Positions 53,020-64,000 of a DNA stretch of 64,000 bases are shown piece by piece; within the stretch, counting starts at the first letter, position 1, and each line of letters opens with the position of its first letter. The notes beneath the pieces are model-generated. The model was given only the letters and a program-made list of their open reading frames with translations, made no database searches and was not told where the DNA came from. The DNA comes from Angiostrongylus vasorum (taxonomy: Eukaryota; Nematoda; Chromadorea; Rhabditida; Metastrongylidae), in contig JADANN010000179.1 of the NCBI GenBank assembly GCA_018806985.1, positions 124,001 through 188,000 on the forward strand, written 5' to 3'. Position numbers and translations under genes: made by a program.

Positions 53020-53420
53020 TAATATTTATTTGATACTCACTTGAACGGCCCAACCTCAGTGGTTGTGCGACCCCAGCATAATCACCATTTTTCGGAGATT
53101 TGCTGCTTAAGCCATTGCGTTTCCCTGGAATCCTGAGGTCAGCCTGGCCAAAGTCTGCCCCAGTTCTTTACAACCACAGGCAGTTGCAGCTCTTGTGGAT
53201 CAGAGGGAGACTGGCCACCATGCGACTTTGATACCAGGACGGTGGTGGATCCTGGTATTGGTTTACTCTTAGCTAGGCTTCCTGATGGAAACGCCGGATC
53301 CCTACTCAACTTGGGAGACCTTGCCAAGGGAACGAATCCCCTCGCTGTACATCGCAGCCTGACACCAGGAACACCTCCGAGCCACGATGAGGCGATAAAC
53401 CGTTGGGAGGAATAACAATA
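53020..53420 (+). repeat. Repeat family E, copy 3 (complete)
   Basis: From TTGATACTCACTTGAACGGC through CTTGTGGATCAGAGGGAGAC and GACGGTGGTGGATCCTGG to ACACCAGGAACACCTCCGAG, then AATAACAATAATAAATAATT. It lies in unusually AT-rich DNA (TAATAATAT-type runs before it). Confidence 0.75.
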
Positions 53421-54329
53421 ATAAATAATTACTCAGATAATTGCTAAGTAGTTTTTAATTAGTAAATAATCGGTTTAATTAACGACAGAGTTTAAAAATG
53501 TTGACAAACTAGTCAATCAAGTCGTAGAATATTAGAAGGTGCATAATATTAAAGCAAATTTCCATTGTGAGATGACTAGCGAACATCAGAAAATCCGATT
53601 GTTCAATAACCCAAATTTAACAGCAAATGTTTAAAGACGTAATTACAGAAAAGAAAACATTCGCTTGCACGAAAAATGACTAATCAATGAAAAGGGCAGA
53701 AAATATTCCGAATGTTTACTAAACATATGAACCTTTAGTAGCGAAGACGTAGGTCACACATATTACGAGTAGGCTTCACATAGAGGATGTTCATCCTGGT
53801 TTAAGAACCAAGAAGAATGCTCATAGGATTATGAAGTGAAGGTCTCTTTAATAGGTGAATAGGTCAGAGTTATAGGCCAAGGTTAAGGTTTAGTTTAGGT
53901 CTAGGTTTAAGATGTATCTCCATCAATGAACTTAGTATTGTCAAAAAATGGAATATGAACTCAGTGGACTGATTAAAATCCAAGAGATATTAACGAATAT
54001 CGCACCCAATGCCTCTTCGATCCGAAATTCGCAGAATTATTCCAGAATATTCCCTGGAATAGAGATAAGAGACTGCCCTTAGGACGACTGAAGAACGAAT
54101 ATGATCGGTTATCGATTCGGGTGAGACGATAGATAAGTGACGATTTACGATGAGACGAGCGGCGGTCGTCGCCGTCGCCACTGTAACTGTTTAGACGGAA
54201 ATGCGCGCCCGCAACGCAAAGCGTCCTGCGTCGCGTGTGAGGCTCTGAACCAGCCCTCCGACCGACCTCCTTCAAGGACGAACCCTCGGCGCTTAGGCTC
54301 ACAAACTCACCCGACCCAATCGTGAACTA
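53421..54329. other. Intergenic stretch, nothing recognised
   Basis: Holds a short direct-repeat tract (AGGTTTAGGTCTAGGTTTAAG-like, 53,880-53,910) and a locally GC-richer block (54,140-54,300) with overlapping frames on both strands. No domain was recognised. Confidence 0.4.
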
Positions 54330-54600
54330 AACGATAACGGATAAGGCGTGGCGTTAGGCGTTGATCAATCCCAAGGGATTCGGACTTCACTAAGCATCGT
54401 CAGAGGTGATTGAATACACATTCAGCCTATATAATTACTTTTGGTGGCCTGCCGCTGTATCACTTTCGTGGTGCTATCCTCGCAGACAAGTCTGGTACCA
54501 ATTTCCCGAATCGCTAAAGGTAGAACGTTCCGGGATCGAACCAAGGACCACGTCTGTATTTCAAGGCACCCCTAACCACTGCAGTACACGCACTCTGAAT
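54330..54600 (-). mobile_element. SINE-A copy
   Basis: Minus strand: TTAGGCGTTGATCAATCCCA, TTTTGGTGGCCTGCCGCTGT, ACAAGTCTGGTACCAATTTC, CGGGATCGAACCAAGG (B-box complement), CACTGCAGTACACGCA. Confidence 0.8.
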
Positions 54601-54739
54601 GCCATGCGCCATCACAGAAGCTCCTGAACAACCACTTTTGTAGTGTGATTAGAAGACAATTTATGCTCTACGGCTGTTCACAGCGTCACCGCAGTCATCT
54701 ACTGAGATTGTCAGATTATTTTCTATTTTATTTTATACG

Positions 54740-54965
54740 ATTCATTTCCACGTCTACCGTGCGGACCCCGGCACTTCTTACACTTGATTCCTTTCCTCGC
54801 ACCGGTCATCCACGTAGGTTTTCAAACTTTTTGGCGTGTGGATTCGGCTGCTGAGGATTGTCGTCTTCTTTATGAATGTCGTTGAATGCTCGTCGAGTCA
54901 ATTCTCCCAGGAGTCCTGGGATAGCCAGGCTAGTACGACCCCATTTGAATTGCAGGGTAGTTGAC
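54740..54965 (-). mobile_element. SINE-B copy (3' part)
   Basis: Minus strand: CGTGCGGACCCCGGCACTTC (complement of the AGTGCTGGGATCCGCAC block), CGTAGGTTTTCAAACTTTTT, CGGCTGCTGAGGATTG, TCGTCGAGTCAATTCTCCCA. The tRNA-like head is not present. Confidence 0.65.
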
Positions 54966-56329
54966 TGTTCCCAGACATGTCAAGATATCAATTTCCCGAC
55001 CATGGAGGGATGAGTGGCTTGGCGACCACATAGTGATGTTGGAGCTGTACCGTACTTGTGAAGAACGGCATCACCGCCACCGTGCTGTACGCCCCGTTCT
55101 GAGGTTATCGTTATCGCAAATGACAGTTCACCCAACTTTAGCTAGAGTGATCTGGTCTCTGTCGTACAAATGCAACCCCTCTATTACCTTGATTGTTCAC
55201 CATAAAGTATCATTTGGGATTAAGATTGGTTTTTTGTTCACGTTTTTAATCCCAAGTGCGACTTAAGTTGTCACAACCCTAGTTTAATGTGATATTTTTT
55301 TCTGCAGGAAAGAAAACAGATAAAGTGAGTGTAGAAGAGATAACTGTTAACTTATCGTTAGATATGAGAGTTCTCATGAAGTTGAAAGAATTATAAAGTA
55401 ACAATAAAGATAACTGTTCTCAATCCTGTAGAGCGAAGCATTTTTAGCTTCGAAAAGAGCTCAATTCGGAAGCGGGAAGATCTTGACTTCACAGAGGTAG
55501 TTCACGGATATTCCTTATTGTTAGCAGCGTTCATTTTTTATAAGACAGTCAATAAGTAAAATAGAATAAACAAAATCTTTCAAAGCACAGAAGCTTATCA
55601 CCACCATAATTCATTATTAAAAACTATGTCAACAACGAAACGGTGCAGAAAAATTTTAACCTGGCCATAGGGCTGACAGGTTTAGTGGGAAAAACAATGA
55701 CGAATTTAGCACGGGACATTTCCGGGACTCATAGGCTATAAAACTACAAAATTTTGAAAGTAGCTTTATTCAAATACATCTTTTTAACAAAGTTAAGGAC
55801 TATAGTCTATATAATTTTGCCAAAAGGATAGAATTTGTCAAATCCATTAGCACAGAATTCCGATTTTCCGAAAAATGAATTATTCGAAAATATTTTCATA
55901 CAAGTACTAGTCGAGGTGTTCGATGAAAGTGTGGTCAGTTAGCGAGAGATCCCTAATGAAGCTGGGTTTCATAGATCAACTCATTCTCCTTATGCAGCGT
56001 TATTTGTGCTACGTGCGGTTGAGAATTCGTTTAGGAATGGATAAGAATTCTGTTGAATGGACCTGGATAAATGCACTTCAGCTTTCGTGCAATAATTCTT
56101 CAGTTTCGTGATAGCACTCCTCCACCAGGATTTGTAAGTTTGTAGTAGATGACAGGTTGGCTGCAGACTACCAAACTGTCACCATAACCTTCAAGTGTAA
56201 ATTCGTTATTATGAAGGGTTTGGTCATTCAAATTGGTCCAATAATTTAAAGCGACGTCGCATATTGTCCCTATAGGGATCCAGTGTTCACCGTATGGCCC
56301 AATTTCCTTTGTACAACCCGCCTTTGACA
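54966..56329. other. Intergenic stretch, nothing recognised
   Basis: About 1.4 kb of AT-rich DNA without a gene or defined repeat. The frame at 54,961-55,266 (101 codons) starts inside SINE-derived sequence. Confidence 0.4.
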
Positions 56330-56560
56330 TCTACTGTGCGGATCCCAGCACTTCTTGCGTTTAATTAGCTTTCACGCACACACCATCTACGAAGTTTCCG
56401 GACTTTTAGTGTGTTCTTTCGGCTGCTTAACGATTTTCTCTTCGTCAGAAATGTTGAATACTGGTCGAGTCGATTCTTCCTCCAGTCCTGGAACAGTCGC
56501 GCTAAAGCGTTCCCATTTGGATTACAAGAAGTGAACTGTTTCCAGAAAAACCGGTGCCAA
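56330..56560 (-). mobile_element. SINE-B copy (3' part)
   Basis: Minus strand: CTGTGCGGATCCCAGCACTT, CACCATCTACGAAGTTTCCG, TTCGGCTGCTTAACGATTTT, GGTCGAGTCGATTCTTCCTC. It is joined at ~56,560 to SINE-A sequence. Confidence 0.65.
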
Positions 56561-56562
56561 CA

Positions 56563-56700
56563 CCGATGTATCGAACCAGTGGTGCTACCTCCCAGACATC
56601 CCTCTGGTACCAATTTACCGACCCTGGAAGGATGGAGGGCTTGGTGGGTCATCGGCGCGAGGGCCGACTCCACGTGCGTGTTGCAGCGCGCCGTTTACGA
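56563..56700 (-). mobile_element. SINE-A fragment (5' half)
   Basis: Minus strand: CCGATGTATCGAACCAGTGG, GGTACCAATTTACCGACCCT, GTCGACTCCACGTGCG-like head region. It begins exactly where the SINE-B fragment stops, so the two look like a composite or nested insertion. Confidence 0.65.
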
Positions 56701-57940
56701 TAATGATGACAGGGCTTTCCCAACTCCTAGCATTTAACAGGAGATTGCAACTCCAGTATTAAGCAACTGTGAGCAGCCAAAACGCGTCTCATGTTGGCTT
56801 CTCGTCGATTTCAGAAAAGTTTTCTTGACGAATAGAGAAGACGAACATTTGCGACTTCATAGCCGTGTAGAAGAGGGTTTAGAAAGCTTTGACAATCAAG
56901 AAATAGAAAGCTATTAAAGGATGGTACCCGCCATTCACCTGAATAAAAGGTAAACTCCGGACAATGCAATGCATTGTGAAAGATCCACCTTGAAATATAG
57001 TACTATGACAAATTCATTCAATAAACCACATTTTTCCTTTATTTTTAAAATTTCATAAGTTTTTTTTTGACATAGAGAGTACAACGGTAACAAAAATCCT
57101 AAACTTCAACAAAATTAAAATTACAACAACTCTCAGTAACAACGGCTATAAATAAGTAAGAATATTGAGGCAGAGAAATCTAGAGCATCTGAACAACCTT
57201 GCTCCTCAGAAAGCATTTTAAAAAATCACTAAAGGGAAACGGAAATATTACACAGGGTTGTTAGATGAAGCTAAGCGACGTAATTGTTTGAAAAACGACC
57301 AACAGTACAACATGAAAAACAAGAACGTCCTATTATCATCTGTTCACTCTTCAGTTTCTTCAGTCTTATAAAGTGGGAAAAGTTTTGCCACCTGTCGGAA
57401 GTCGTCTACATTACGTGCCTCGTCTATCAATCTTCGGGCGACATCAATAGCGGATCCAAATACATTCAGCAATAGCACTCCGACTATCTTAAAATATAAC
57501 AGAAATGTTCCACGAAAAAAACCTTAGCTGATACTTGAACTGTTGAATAAAGGGATGGTTTACAATTAATTTTGGAAGAAAACTGGTTATGTTCTTTTTT
57601 TAAACGCTTAATAAATGTATATATTCCAACACGTGTAATGATGGCCGCAAATTTTTAAGCGTTGCATCGTCCATGAACACCTGAGAAGTCCGTGATGTGC
57701 AGCGATATGCTATACACGAGGTTCCTAACATCTCAGAAGCAAAGAAGGATAAAAGTTTGGTGACATCTCGGCACCCAAGGATCGTACCAAAAACAGCGAT
57801 AGAATGACGATGTGCACTTTGAATCCTCGAAATATATCACCAAAGTAGTAAGTTATCACCAAAAGATTCCGTGGGACATTTAATAATACAACAAGCATTC
57901 CACGTCATCCCATATAAACAACACACGGGTGGTCCCACAC
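56701..57940. other. Intergenic stretch, nothing recognised
   Basis: About 1.2 kb without any repeat family defined here or protein similarity in six frames. Confidence 0.4.
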
Positions 57941-57950
57941 GTAACAACAA

Positions 57951-57986
57951 GGCTCTGAAGAAGGTCAAGTCGCCAAAACGTTAGCC
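57951..57986 (+). ncRNA. Hammerhead-like motif, degenerate
   Basis: GGCT, CTGAAGA, A, GGTCAAGTCGCC, then AAAAC in place of GAAAC, GTT, AGCC. Stem I is a perfect 4-bp helix, but the essential G12 is lost and stem II is weakened. Followed by the CAACAACAACAACATCG tract and CCAACCTCGAGTAAACT end of the family. Confidence 0.45.
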
Positions 57987-58062
57987 ATTGAACCACAGCA
58001 ACAACAACAACATCGACAACTAAATACCAACCTCGAGTAAACTCGGCAACACCAGTTCATAA

Positions 58063-58064
<2 letters not shown>

Positions 58065-58120
<56 letters not shown>

Positions 58121-58172
58121 ATATATAATACATAATATATAATATATATATATAATATATAATATATATATA

Positions 58173-58222
<50 letters not shown>
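58065..58222. repeat. Long TA microsatellite with internal variants
   Basis: About 158 bases of TA with AATATATAAT interruptions. It lies next to the hammerhead-bearing fragment and is fully self-complementary. The Tyr/Ile-rich frame on the minus strand is an artefact. Confidence 0.95.
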
Positions 58223-58226
<4 letters not shown>

Positions 58227-58229
58227 GAC

Positions 58230-59384
58230 CTATACATATACAAGAAACGATAATTATGTCACTGGAAGCAGAAGACCAGATGGAGTCAGTTCCACATCAT
58301 ATTTGAAATGATGCTTTTCTAAAAACGTTTGTTTAGAAACAAGTCAGGAGGCGAAAATTCCGCAAATGAGAACATCACCGAAAAGACACTCTCACAGGAG
58401 ATTCTATACATTTCCTTGTAACAACAGTTCGATTTCATCCCTATGTTTCTTTGTATACTTTCTTGCTGTCCTAAAGCAGTTCCTTTCTTATAGTTATGGT
58501 TTAGATATGAAATGCCAATGGCATTCTATTCTGCTCCCTTTTTCTTTATATCTACAACAAAATGTGTTCCATCCAATAGCCTTTATGGCTTAGAAATCCA
58601 AGTTGAACGTTTTTGACTAAATGGTAGTAGATTAACTCCAGCGTTAAGCACATCATTAATCAGCTGCTGCTAGAAGGAAAATAAAATGTGAAACCATTGC
58701 GCACTGTAAATGTAGCTTTTTAAGCTCAATAAAAATTTGCTTCAAAATAAAACGTCATTTCACCGCTACAACGTTACATTCGGCCAGGAACAAAGGAAAT
58801 GCATCATGTCTCGCACATTATGGCAGAATAAACAAATACATAAACCGACTTAGTCCATCATGTAGTGTCGAATTAACCATCACAACTCCAACGGAGAGCC
58901 ACTGTTAGATCTATCAGACGGACAATAGTGTACAAAGAGTTTACGAACCTTTGGACAAATTCTTATTGGATTCGAAACTCTGCCGAAAACCAGATTCGAA
59001 AGGCTGTTCGCCCATTTTCACTCGAAGACAATAGAAGCACGGTCATAACAGGTTGCAGAAGATCAGTCTATTTGTTGAACATGTCAAAACGGCTTGTGAG
59101 CGGGTCATCTCATCATGCCAAGGCGCCTTGTATAGCCGAGGCCTCTGCGCCGTTTAGCCGGAGTAAAATCTTATATCTCCATTGGACGAAAACATGATAA
59201 ATTAGCAGCATGGGTGTGAATTTCATCGAGTTGTTAAAATTTTTCGTAAGAGGCAGCTATACATACAGAATCGTATTCTAAGCGGTTAGAACGTCTTCAG
59301 TGAAGGCAACGCGAATGAACCAATAGTGAAAAAAGCTCATGGAGAAGTTTACCCACTGATGACGCACGAGTTTAGCACGGCCGC
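58230..59384. other. Intergenic stretch, nothing recognised
   Basis: Two plus-strand frames (58,366-58,593 and 58,928-59,197) have no recognisable domain and no splice partner. No defined repeat. Confidence 0.4.
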
Positions 59385-59765
59385 CCTTGGGACACGAAAA
59401 AAATTTTCCAGCTTTTACGAAGTTGCTGGTATTTTGACAACCAGCAATAATTTTCCGGTAATCAGAGGACTTCAGAAGTTGTGAAAGAATTGTAGAAGAA
59501 ACCTTGCTCTATTCTTCTATGGGTATGATTTATATCTGTGCTACTATTTACTATTCTTTAGTGTAGCCCATTCTCCAAGCGTATTGGTGGCCACATCTGG
59601 AAGCTTTTGCGCCTTAGGTTGAGTTCATTTCAGTGTATTCATACCCGCACATTTTATACAATAACCATGACTTAACACAGCAACTTAAGCGGAGCCGCAA
59701 TTGACTGTTAATCAAATTGTCTGTTAATGAACTTACTCTAAGCAAAGTTTTTTTTGTAAATCATT
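59385..59765 (+). repeat. Repeat family C copy
   Basis: ACGAAGTTGCTGGTATTTTG, GTAGAAGAAACCTTGCTCTA, TTGAGTTCATTTCAGTGTAT, TTTTATACAATAACCATGAC and GACTGTTAATCAAATTG parallel the copy at 34,850 in order and spacing. Confidence 0.65.
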
Positions 59766-60039
59766 GCGTGCATATATTGCCTATTCTCTGATCTCACCCT
59801 CCTTTGATTTGCTTCAGATTAGATATCGGATTGATATCTATAGGGTGGTAAAAAAAAGTTCTGGAATCAACTGAACTGAAAATGTACACCTTCTCAACCA
59901 CCGGCCACGGAAAGCCACTTGATTAAAATGCGGAGGTTGAACAGAAAGCGATCTCTTAGGGCTATTCGTCCAAAAACGGGCTGAAAAAGGACAAGTGAAG
60001 GCCATATTCAACGGCACTTACGCAACGACCTCTATGGAC

Positions 60040-60260
60040 GTCATACGATGCGGAAATAATATCCACTTTGCAAAACTCCGGACCACAGGTCTGCGGTGGG
60101 GAACGAACGCGCTGTTACCCTTTCAGGGAGCTAACGCGGTTCACCACCACACCATGCGGGTCCTTCGTTTCGCCTGTCTCTCAGCTAATTCTATCGGTCA
60201 GTGTCATCAGCAAACACCTGTCAACGGGACTGATCTAGGGAGGACAAGTAGGCATTAGAC
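60040..60260 (+). repeat. Repeat family D copy
   Basis: CACTTTGCAAAACTCCGGAC, TCTGCGGTGGGGAACGAACG, CCACACCATGCGGGTCCTTC, GCCTGTCTCTCAGCTAATTC, TCAACGGGACTGATCTAGGG. Confidence 0.75.
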
Positions 60261-60719
60261 TGTTTATGTTTACAGAGGCTGCACTTTTTGCTACAAATTT
60301 TGAAGACCTAAATTTTGCTGCCAATTTTTTGAAAGTTTAATCCTGTAAATATTTAAATTTGAAAGGACTCTGTATAAAAATCGCAGATGTGATTAACGCA
60401 GAAGGAACAAAGCTTTCCTCTAATAACTCTTGAAATACTTTCGTGTCTGAGAATTTCCCGACAGTTATTGAAAAATTAAATTCGTCACGAAAAGGGTTAA
60501 TAAAAGCGGAAACAACAGCACTAAAATGGAAAAATGAAACATAAATGACTATGACATGACAGTGATGTGACAGCACTCTTGTACCCATATTCTTGAAGTG
60601 TGAGTGAAGTCCACTCCGGGAGAGCCTGGCAAGCTACCCGTGAGTATACCCATCCCTAATGTTCACAGCCCAGCAAGCTATACATGGGTATTAAAGAGAT
60701 AAAAACAATAAAATAAACG

Positions 60720-61591
60720 GACCTCATTCCCCTGACCCCGAAAGAGCCCCCAATTTCGCAGCGTTGGTTAGGACGAGGACGGAGAGGCTGTTAAGATCTC
60801 ATAGCTATTCTAAGCTACCTAAATCGCAAAGGACTAAGGTGACAATCTGTACCTACAATGCACGCACACTTGCATCCAAGTCTTCGATAGAAGACTTGAT
60901 CATGTAAGCAAGAAGCATAAGGTACGACGTCATCGGCCTGGCCGAGACGAGACGACGCCACCCATTCAACGCCGTCTATGACACCGGAGAAGAACTGTTC
61001 CCCGGCACATGAGACAGTAGAGGAATCGGTGGCGTCGGCGTTCTCGTCAACACGAGTTTGTCCATGAACATCGATTCATTCGAACAGCTTACGACCCGAA
61101 TCGAACGTTTGAGATTAAAAAGATGTGGATCAATATCGGATTTGACAATCTTCGTCATTTACGCGCCGACATCAAATTATGACCAAGAAGAAGTCGAAGC
61201 CTTCTATATGGACTTGGTTCTACGAGAAGACCATACATTCTCCAAGGCCATCATTGGAGATTTCAACGCCAAAGATTGGACCAAGAAGGACGCCTGAAGA
61301 ACGTCACATTAGGGACGCACGGATTAGAATGGAACAAACAAGTTGAGAAGCTATCTGAGTTCATCATGGCGACCAAGACCATCGATGGTAACTTGCAATT
61401 CCAGAAGCACCACCCTCAACGCTGGACGTGGGAGTCTCCCAATGGACAGCATCAATGACGAAATAGACCACATGGTAAATGAAGGTTTTGCCTAACCGAT
61501 GTCGCTGTTGTCCCAAAAACTCTACACGGGATCCGACCACCGTCTCCTTCGTGCAAGATTCTATTTCTCGCGGAAAGGAGAAAAAAACCAA
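60720..61591 (+). pseudogene. RTE-clade LINE, endonuclease part (decayed)
   Basis: The plus strand encodes an apurinic-like endonuclease with breaks: [16 protein letters not shown] (60,838-60,890), [53 protein letters not shown] (61,245-61,275), and TGSDHRLLRARFYFSRKGEK before the MITE insertion. The catalytic Asn, Glu, Asp-x-Asn and Ser-Asp-His motifs are all visible. A stop and frameshifts (for example near 60,905 and 61,010) show it is not functional. Such proteins nick DNA for target-primed reverse transcription. Confidence 0.85.
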
Positions 61592-61878
61592 TTCTTTAGC
61601 TGATGCGAGGTTGGTATAAGTCTTCGTTGTCGTTGTTGTTGGTGTTGTTGGTCGATGGCTGACGTTTCGGCGATTTCGCCTTCCTCAGAGCCTGGACGTA
61701 TTTTATATTAGAATACTTTAATTATTCGGTGGAAAAGGCTAAAGTACTGATGAAGATCAAAGCTTTAAATAGATGGTGCGTTAGGATCCAATTTGACCGT
61801 AGCATCCATCGACCAACAACACCAACAACAACGACAACGACAACGAAGACTTATACCAACCTCGCATCAGCTAAAGAA
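61592..61878. mobile_element. Inverted-repeat element with hammerhead, inserted in the RTE LINE
   Basis: Ends TTCTTTAGCTGATGCGAGG and its complement CCTCGCATCAGCTAAAGAA. Arms of ~65-70 bases (61,592-61,660 and 61,806-61,878) include the CAACAACAACG-type tract. The left arm continues into a hammerhead on the minus strand; the right arm stops just before it. It interrupts the LINE between its endonuclease and polymerase parts, so it is younger than the LINE. Confidence 0.8.
61657..61692 (-). ncRNA. Type I hammerhead ribozyme motif (predicted)
   Basis: Minus strand: GGCT, CTGAGGA, A, GGCG-AAAT-CGCC, GAA, AC/GT, C, AGCC. Stem I and stem II are perfect 4-bp helices, the core is complete, and GTC is the usual cleavage triplet. 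Predicted cleavage lies between 61,661 and 61,660. Confidence 0.68.
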
Positions 61879-61959
61879 GATCAGTTTATAAGATCATATA
61901 AATAAATATATCAGCTATCTATGCCGAGGTTTATAGAAAGTCGGTCTTTTGAGTTATTA

Positions 61960-63830
61960 AGGAGAAGAAACCGCTAAATTCAAAAACTGAAGTCTCAGAA
62001 GCACCGTAAACTGGGACTTATTCAATTCATTAGACGGCTGGTGGGGAGGAACCTGTTGTGGATAACATCGACGTAGATTACAATCGGCTCATTCAACATC
62101 TTCACGTTAGCGCTATGAAAGTTGAGAGTTCGAAAGTCATCGAGAGACGTCTGTCTCCAGAAACAGTCGAGCTGATACGCCAGCGTGGAATCACACTAGC
62201 TGCAGGCAACCGTAAACTAACGTCCGAACTTGCAAAACAGTGCAGACAGGGCGATAAAAAAAGATGTTAAGGAGAGAAGAGCAGCAGTAATGGTCGAAGC
62301 TGCAGGCTGGGAAAAGCATTCGCAAAGCCCACCGAAGCTTCGCCAATTACAAGACCAAAATGATTGCACTCCGACGCCCAGACGGAACAGTTACAGCGTC
62401 CAAAAAAGGCAATGGAGAAAATAATTCACGAACGTTAGTCAGATGTTTTCATAGCTACGTCTTTCTTTTCTCACATGAAATAAAAGAGGACGGATATGTT
62501 GTACCAGCGGTTCTCCCCTCCCAAATCCCACATGCCATTTCGTCGGTGAAAAATCGAACAGCACAAGGTCCGGACAGGATAAGACCAAAACACCTGAAGA
62601 ACCTTCCGCCAGTCCTCGTAAACACACTGGCTCGGCTGTTCACAGGTTACCTGTCTGAATGCAAGGTCCCTACTCAGTGGAAGACCAGCAAGGCCGTGTT
62701 ATTGTTCAAGAAGAGCGACCTACACAATATCGGCAACTATCGCCCAGTCTGCTTGCTGTCTGTCGTCTACAAACTTTTAACTCGAGTCATCCTAAACAGG
62801 ATTGACAGAACACTGGACGAAGGACAGCCATGTAAGCCAGCAGGCTTTCGAAAAGGATTTGGTACGATGGACCACATCTACACGATAACAATGCGCACTG
62901 AAGTATCGCGAGAGTACAAAAGACCGCTATGTCTCACTTTCATCGATTTACAGAGGGCCTTTGATTCAACTCAGATAGAAGCAATCATGGAAGCCCTTGA
63001 TAGTAAAGGAGTCCCTACTCAGTAAATGAATATTTTTTGTGAGCTGTACAAAAATTCACGACCAAGATATCACCATTCTACAACGGTATTAACATTGACG
63101 TCAAAAGAGGAGTTAGGCAACGCGAAACCATCTCGCCAAAATTAGTTACCGCCACCCTCCAGAACGTCATGCGAACATTGGAATGGGATAATATGGGAGT
63201 GAAAATCGATAGTCGGCAGGTTACATCATCTTCTGTTTGCTGATGACACCGTTTTATAACACCAAACATTAGCCAAGCGGAACGAATGCTTACAGACTTT
63301 GATAAACCCTGTGGAAAGATTGGTTCTCGACTAAATCTCATAAAAACGATGTTCATGAAGAACGGATTGGTTTCGTATGTCCCATTTACGCTCAACGGAA
63401 CGAATATCTCCGAATGCTCCAGCTACGTCCATATACGTCGGAAAATCAACACGATTAACAACTTAGCACCAAAGTTAAGCAGGAGAAAGCAAGCGGCTTG
63501 GAGAGCTTTCAATAAGCTGAGCGTGAAAACTAACATGTATGATCGACAACTGATGCACAAGAGCCGTTAGTGACTGGATTTCTCGGTATGTCAAACGTAC
63601 TGCAGGACGAACATCGACCCGATGGTCAGAGTTCGTTACGAAAAATCCTAGAAGAAAGATATGATGCTCAGTGAGTCCCCCAAAGCAAGCAGAACCCACT
63701 GGGCTATTCTTGCACGCTCCAGGGATAAATGGAAGATTTACTGGCGTCTCCCCATACACTTGTGACGCACTGAGGTCGTCACTATGTTAATCCATAACGG
63801 ACGGTATATACACTATAGAGTACACGCGTG
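61960..63830 (+). pseudogene. RTE-clade LINE, reverse transcriptase part (decayed)
   Basis: The longest intact frame is 62,360-63,025. It carries the polymerase motifs NRTAQGPDRIRPKHLKN, QWKTSKAVLLFKKSD, IGNYRPVCLLSVVYKLLTRV, PAGFRKGFGTMDHIYT and LTFIDLQRAFDS (first catalytic Asp). Frames then break; LLFADDTVL (63,225-63,255, the catalytic Asp pair), MLTDFDKPCGKIGSRLNLIK and ISECSSYVHIRRKINTINN follow. A C-terminal HWAILARSRDKWKIYWRL-like stretch ends near 63,760. Upstream, 62,058-62,270 carries the region between endonuclease and polymerase. Best-preserved RTE copy in the window, but not functional. Confidence 0.88.
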
Positions 63831-64000
63831 GCGGTGGGCAATTCATTTGATTCTAATCATAAAGAGACCAATGTAGGTGTGAGGCCAGGAAAGTCATTCA
63901 CTGCACTTAATAACATAAAACACCTTTTTGCCGACAAGGTTACTCACTGACCGGTAATTTGACAAACAATTAACTACTATTTCATTTTAGTCCCCAAGAT

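Noticed and set aside
57965..58243. Tyr/Ile-rich 92-codon frame
   Set aside because: Translation of the TA microsatellite.

Overview
The window is eukaryotic and reads as a strongylid-type (clade V, hookworm-like) nematode genome. Evidence: small exons and short introns with nematode TTTCAG acceptors, TTTCAG/TTTAG signals at or just before start codons (fits spliced-leader trans-splicing), AT-rich non-coding DNA, dense tRNA-derived SINEs, RTE-clade LINE fragments, and nematode-type LIM, SMAD, FERM and DHHC proteins. The species call is inference. Coding models were built by hand from protein similarity and splice phase; there are no bacterial operons, and most open frames over 60 codons lie in repeats or opposite strands.

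Genes in order. (1) 1,013-6,406 (+): a complete 16-exon FERM protein of the EPB41L5/Yurt group, 648 aa, in frame throughout. (2) 8,432-17,274 (-): a small LIM protein of the muscle LIM protein/CRP type (mlp-1-like), with one exon for the first zinc finger and two alternative 3' ends for the second. (3) 29,658-30,150 (+): weakly supported exons of an unrecognised membrane protein. (4) 31,801-36,899 (+): the C-terminal 202 residues of a ZDHHC24-like palmitoyltransferase; N-terminal exons not found. (5) 38,103-44,533 (-): a complete nine-exon receptor-regulated SMAD, 395 aa, with both MH1 and MH2 domains. The right third (45-64 kb) has no host gene I can support and ends in a decayed RTE LINE (about 60,720-63,830).

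The rest is a mosaic of interspersed repeats: SINE-A (about 11 copies), SINE-B (about 7), family D (8, sometimes palindromic), family E (3-4), family C (3), RTE fragments, TG and TA microsatellites, a GC-rich tandem block, and foldback elements.

The most interesting signal is in the foldback/MITE-like elements. They carry a conserved structured motif that matches the type I hammerhead ribozyme: CTGANGA, a 4-bp stem II, GAAAC, GT(C/T), and a 4-6 bp closing stem I. About five copies are nearly intact (27,038-27,078 -, 27,222-27,259 +, 30,687-30,725 -, 50,977-51,014 -, 61,657-61,692 -), with several degenerate ones. Stem II sequences differ between copies but stay paired. One element has two ribozymes pointing outward; another has 97-bp arms with one mismatch; a third sits inside the LINE. 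Hammerheads are known from Penelope-like elements and retrozymes; their occurrence here in inverted-repeat elements beside SINEs deserves checking.
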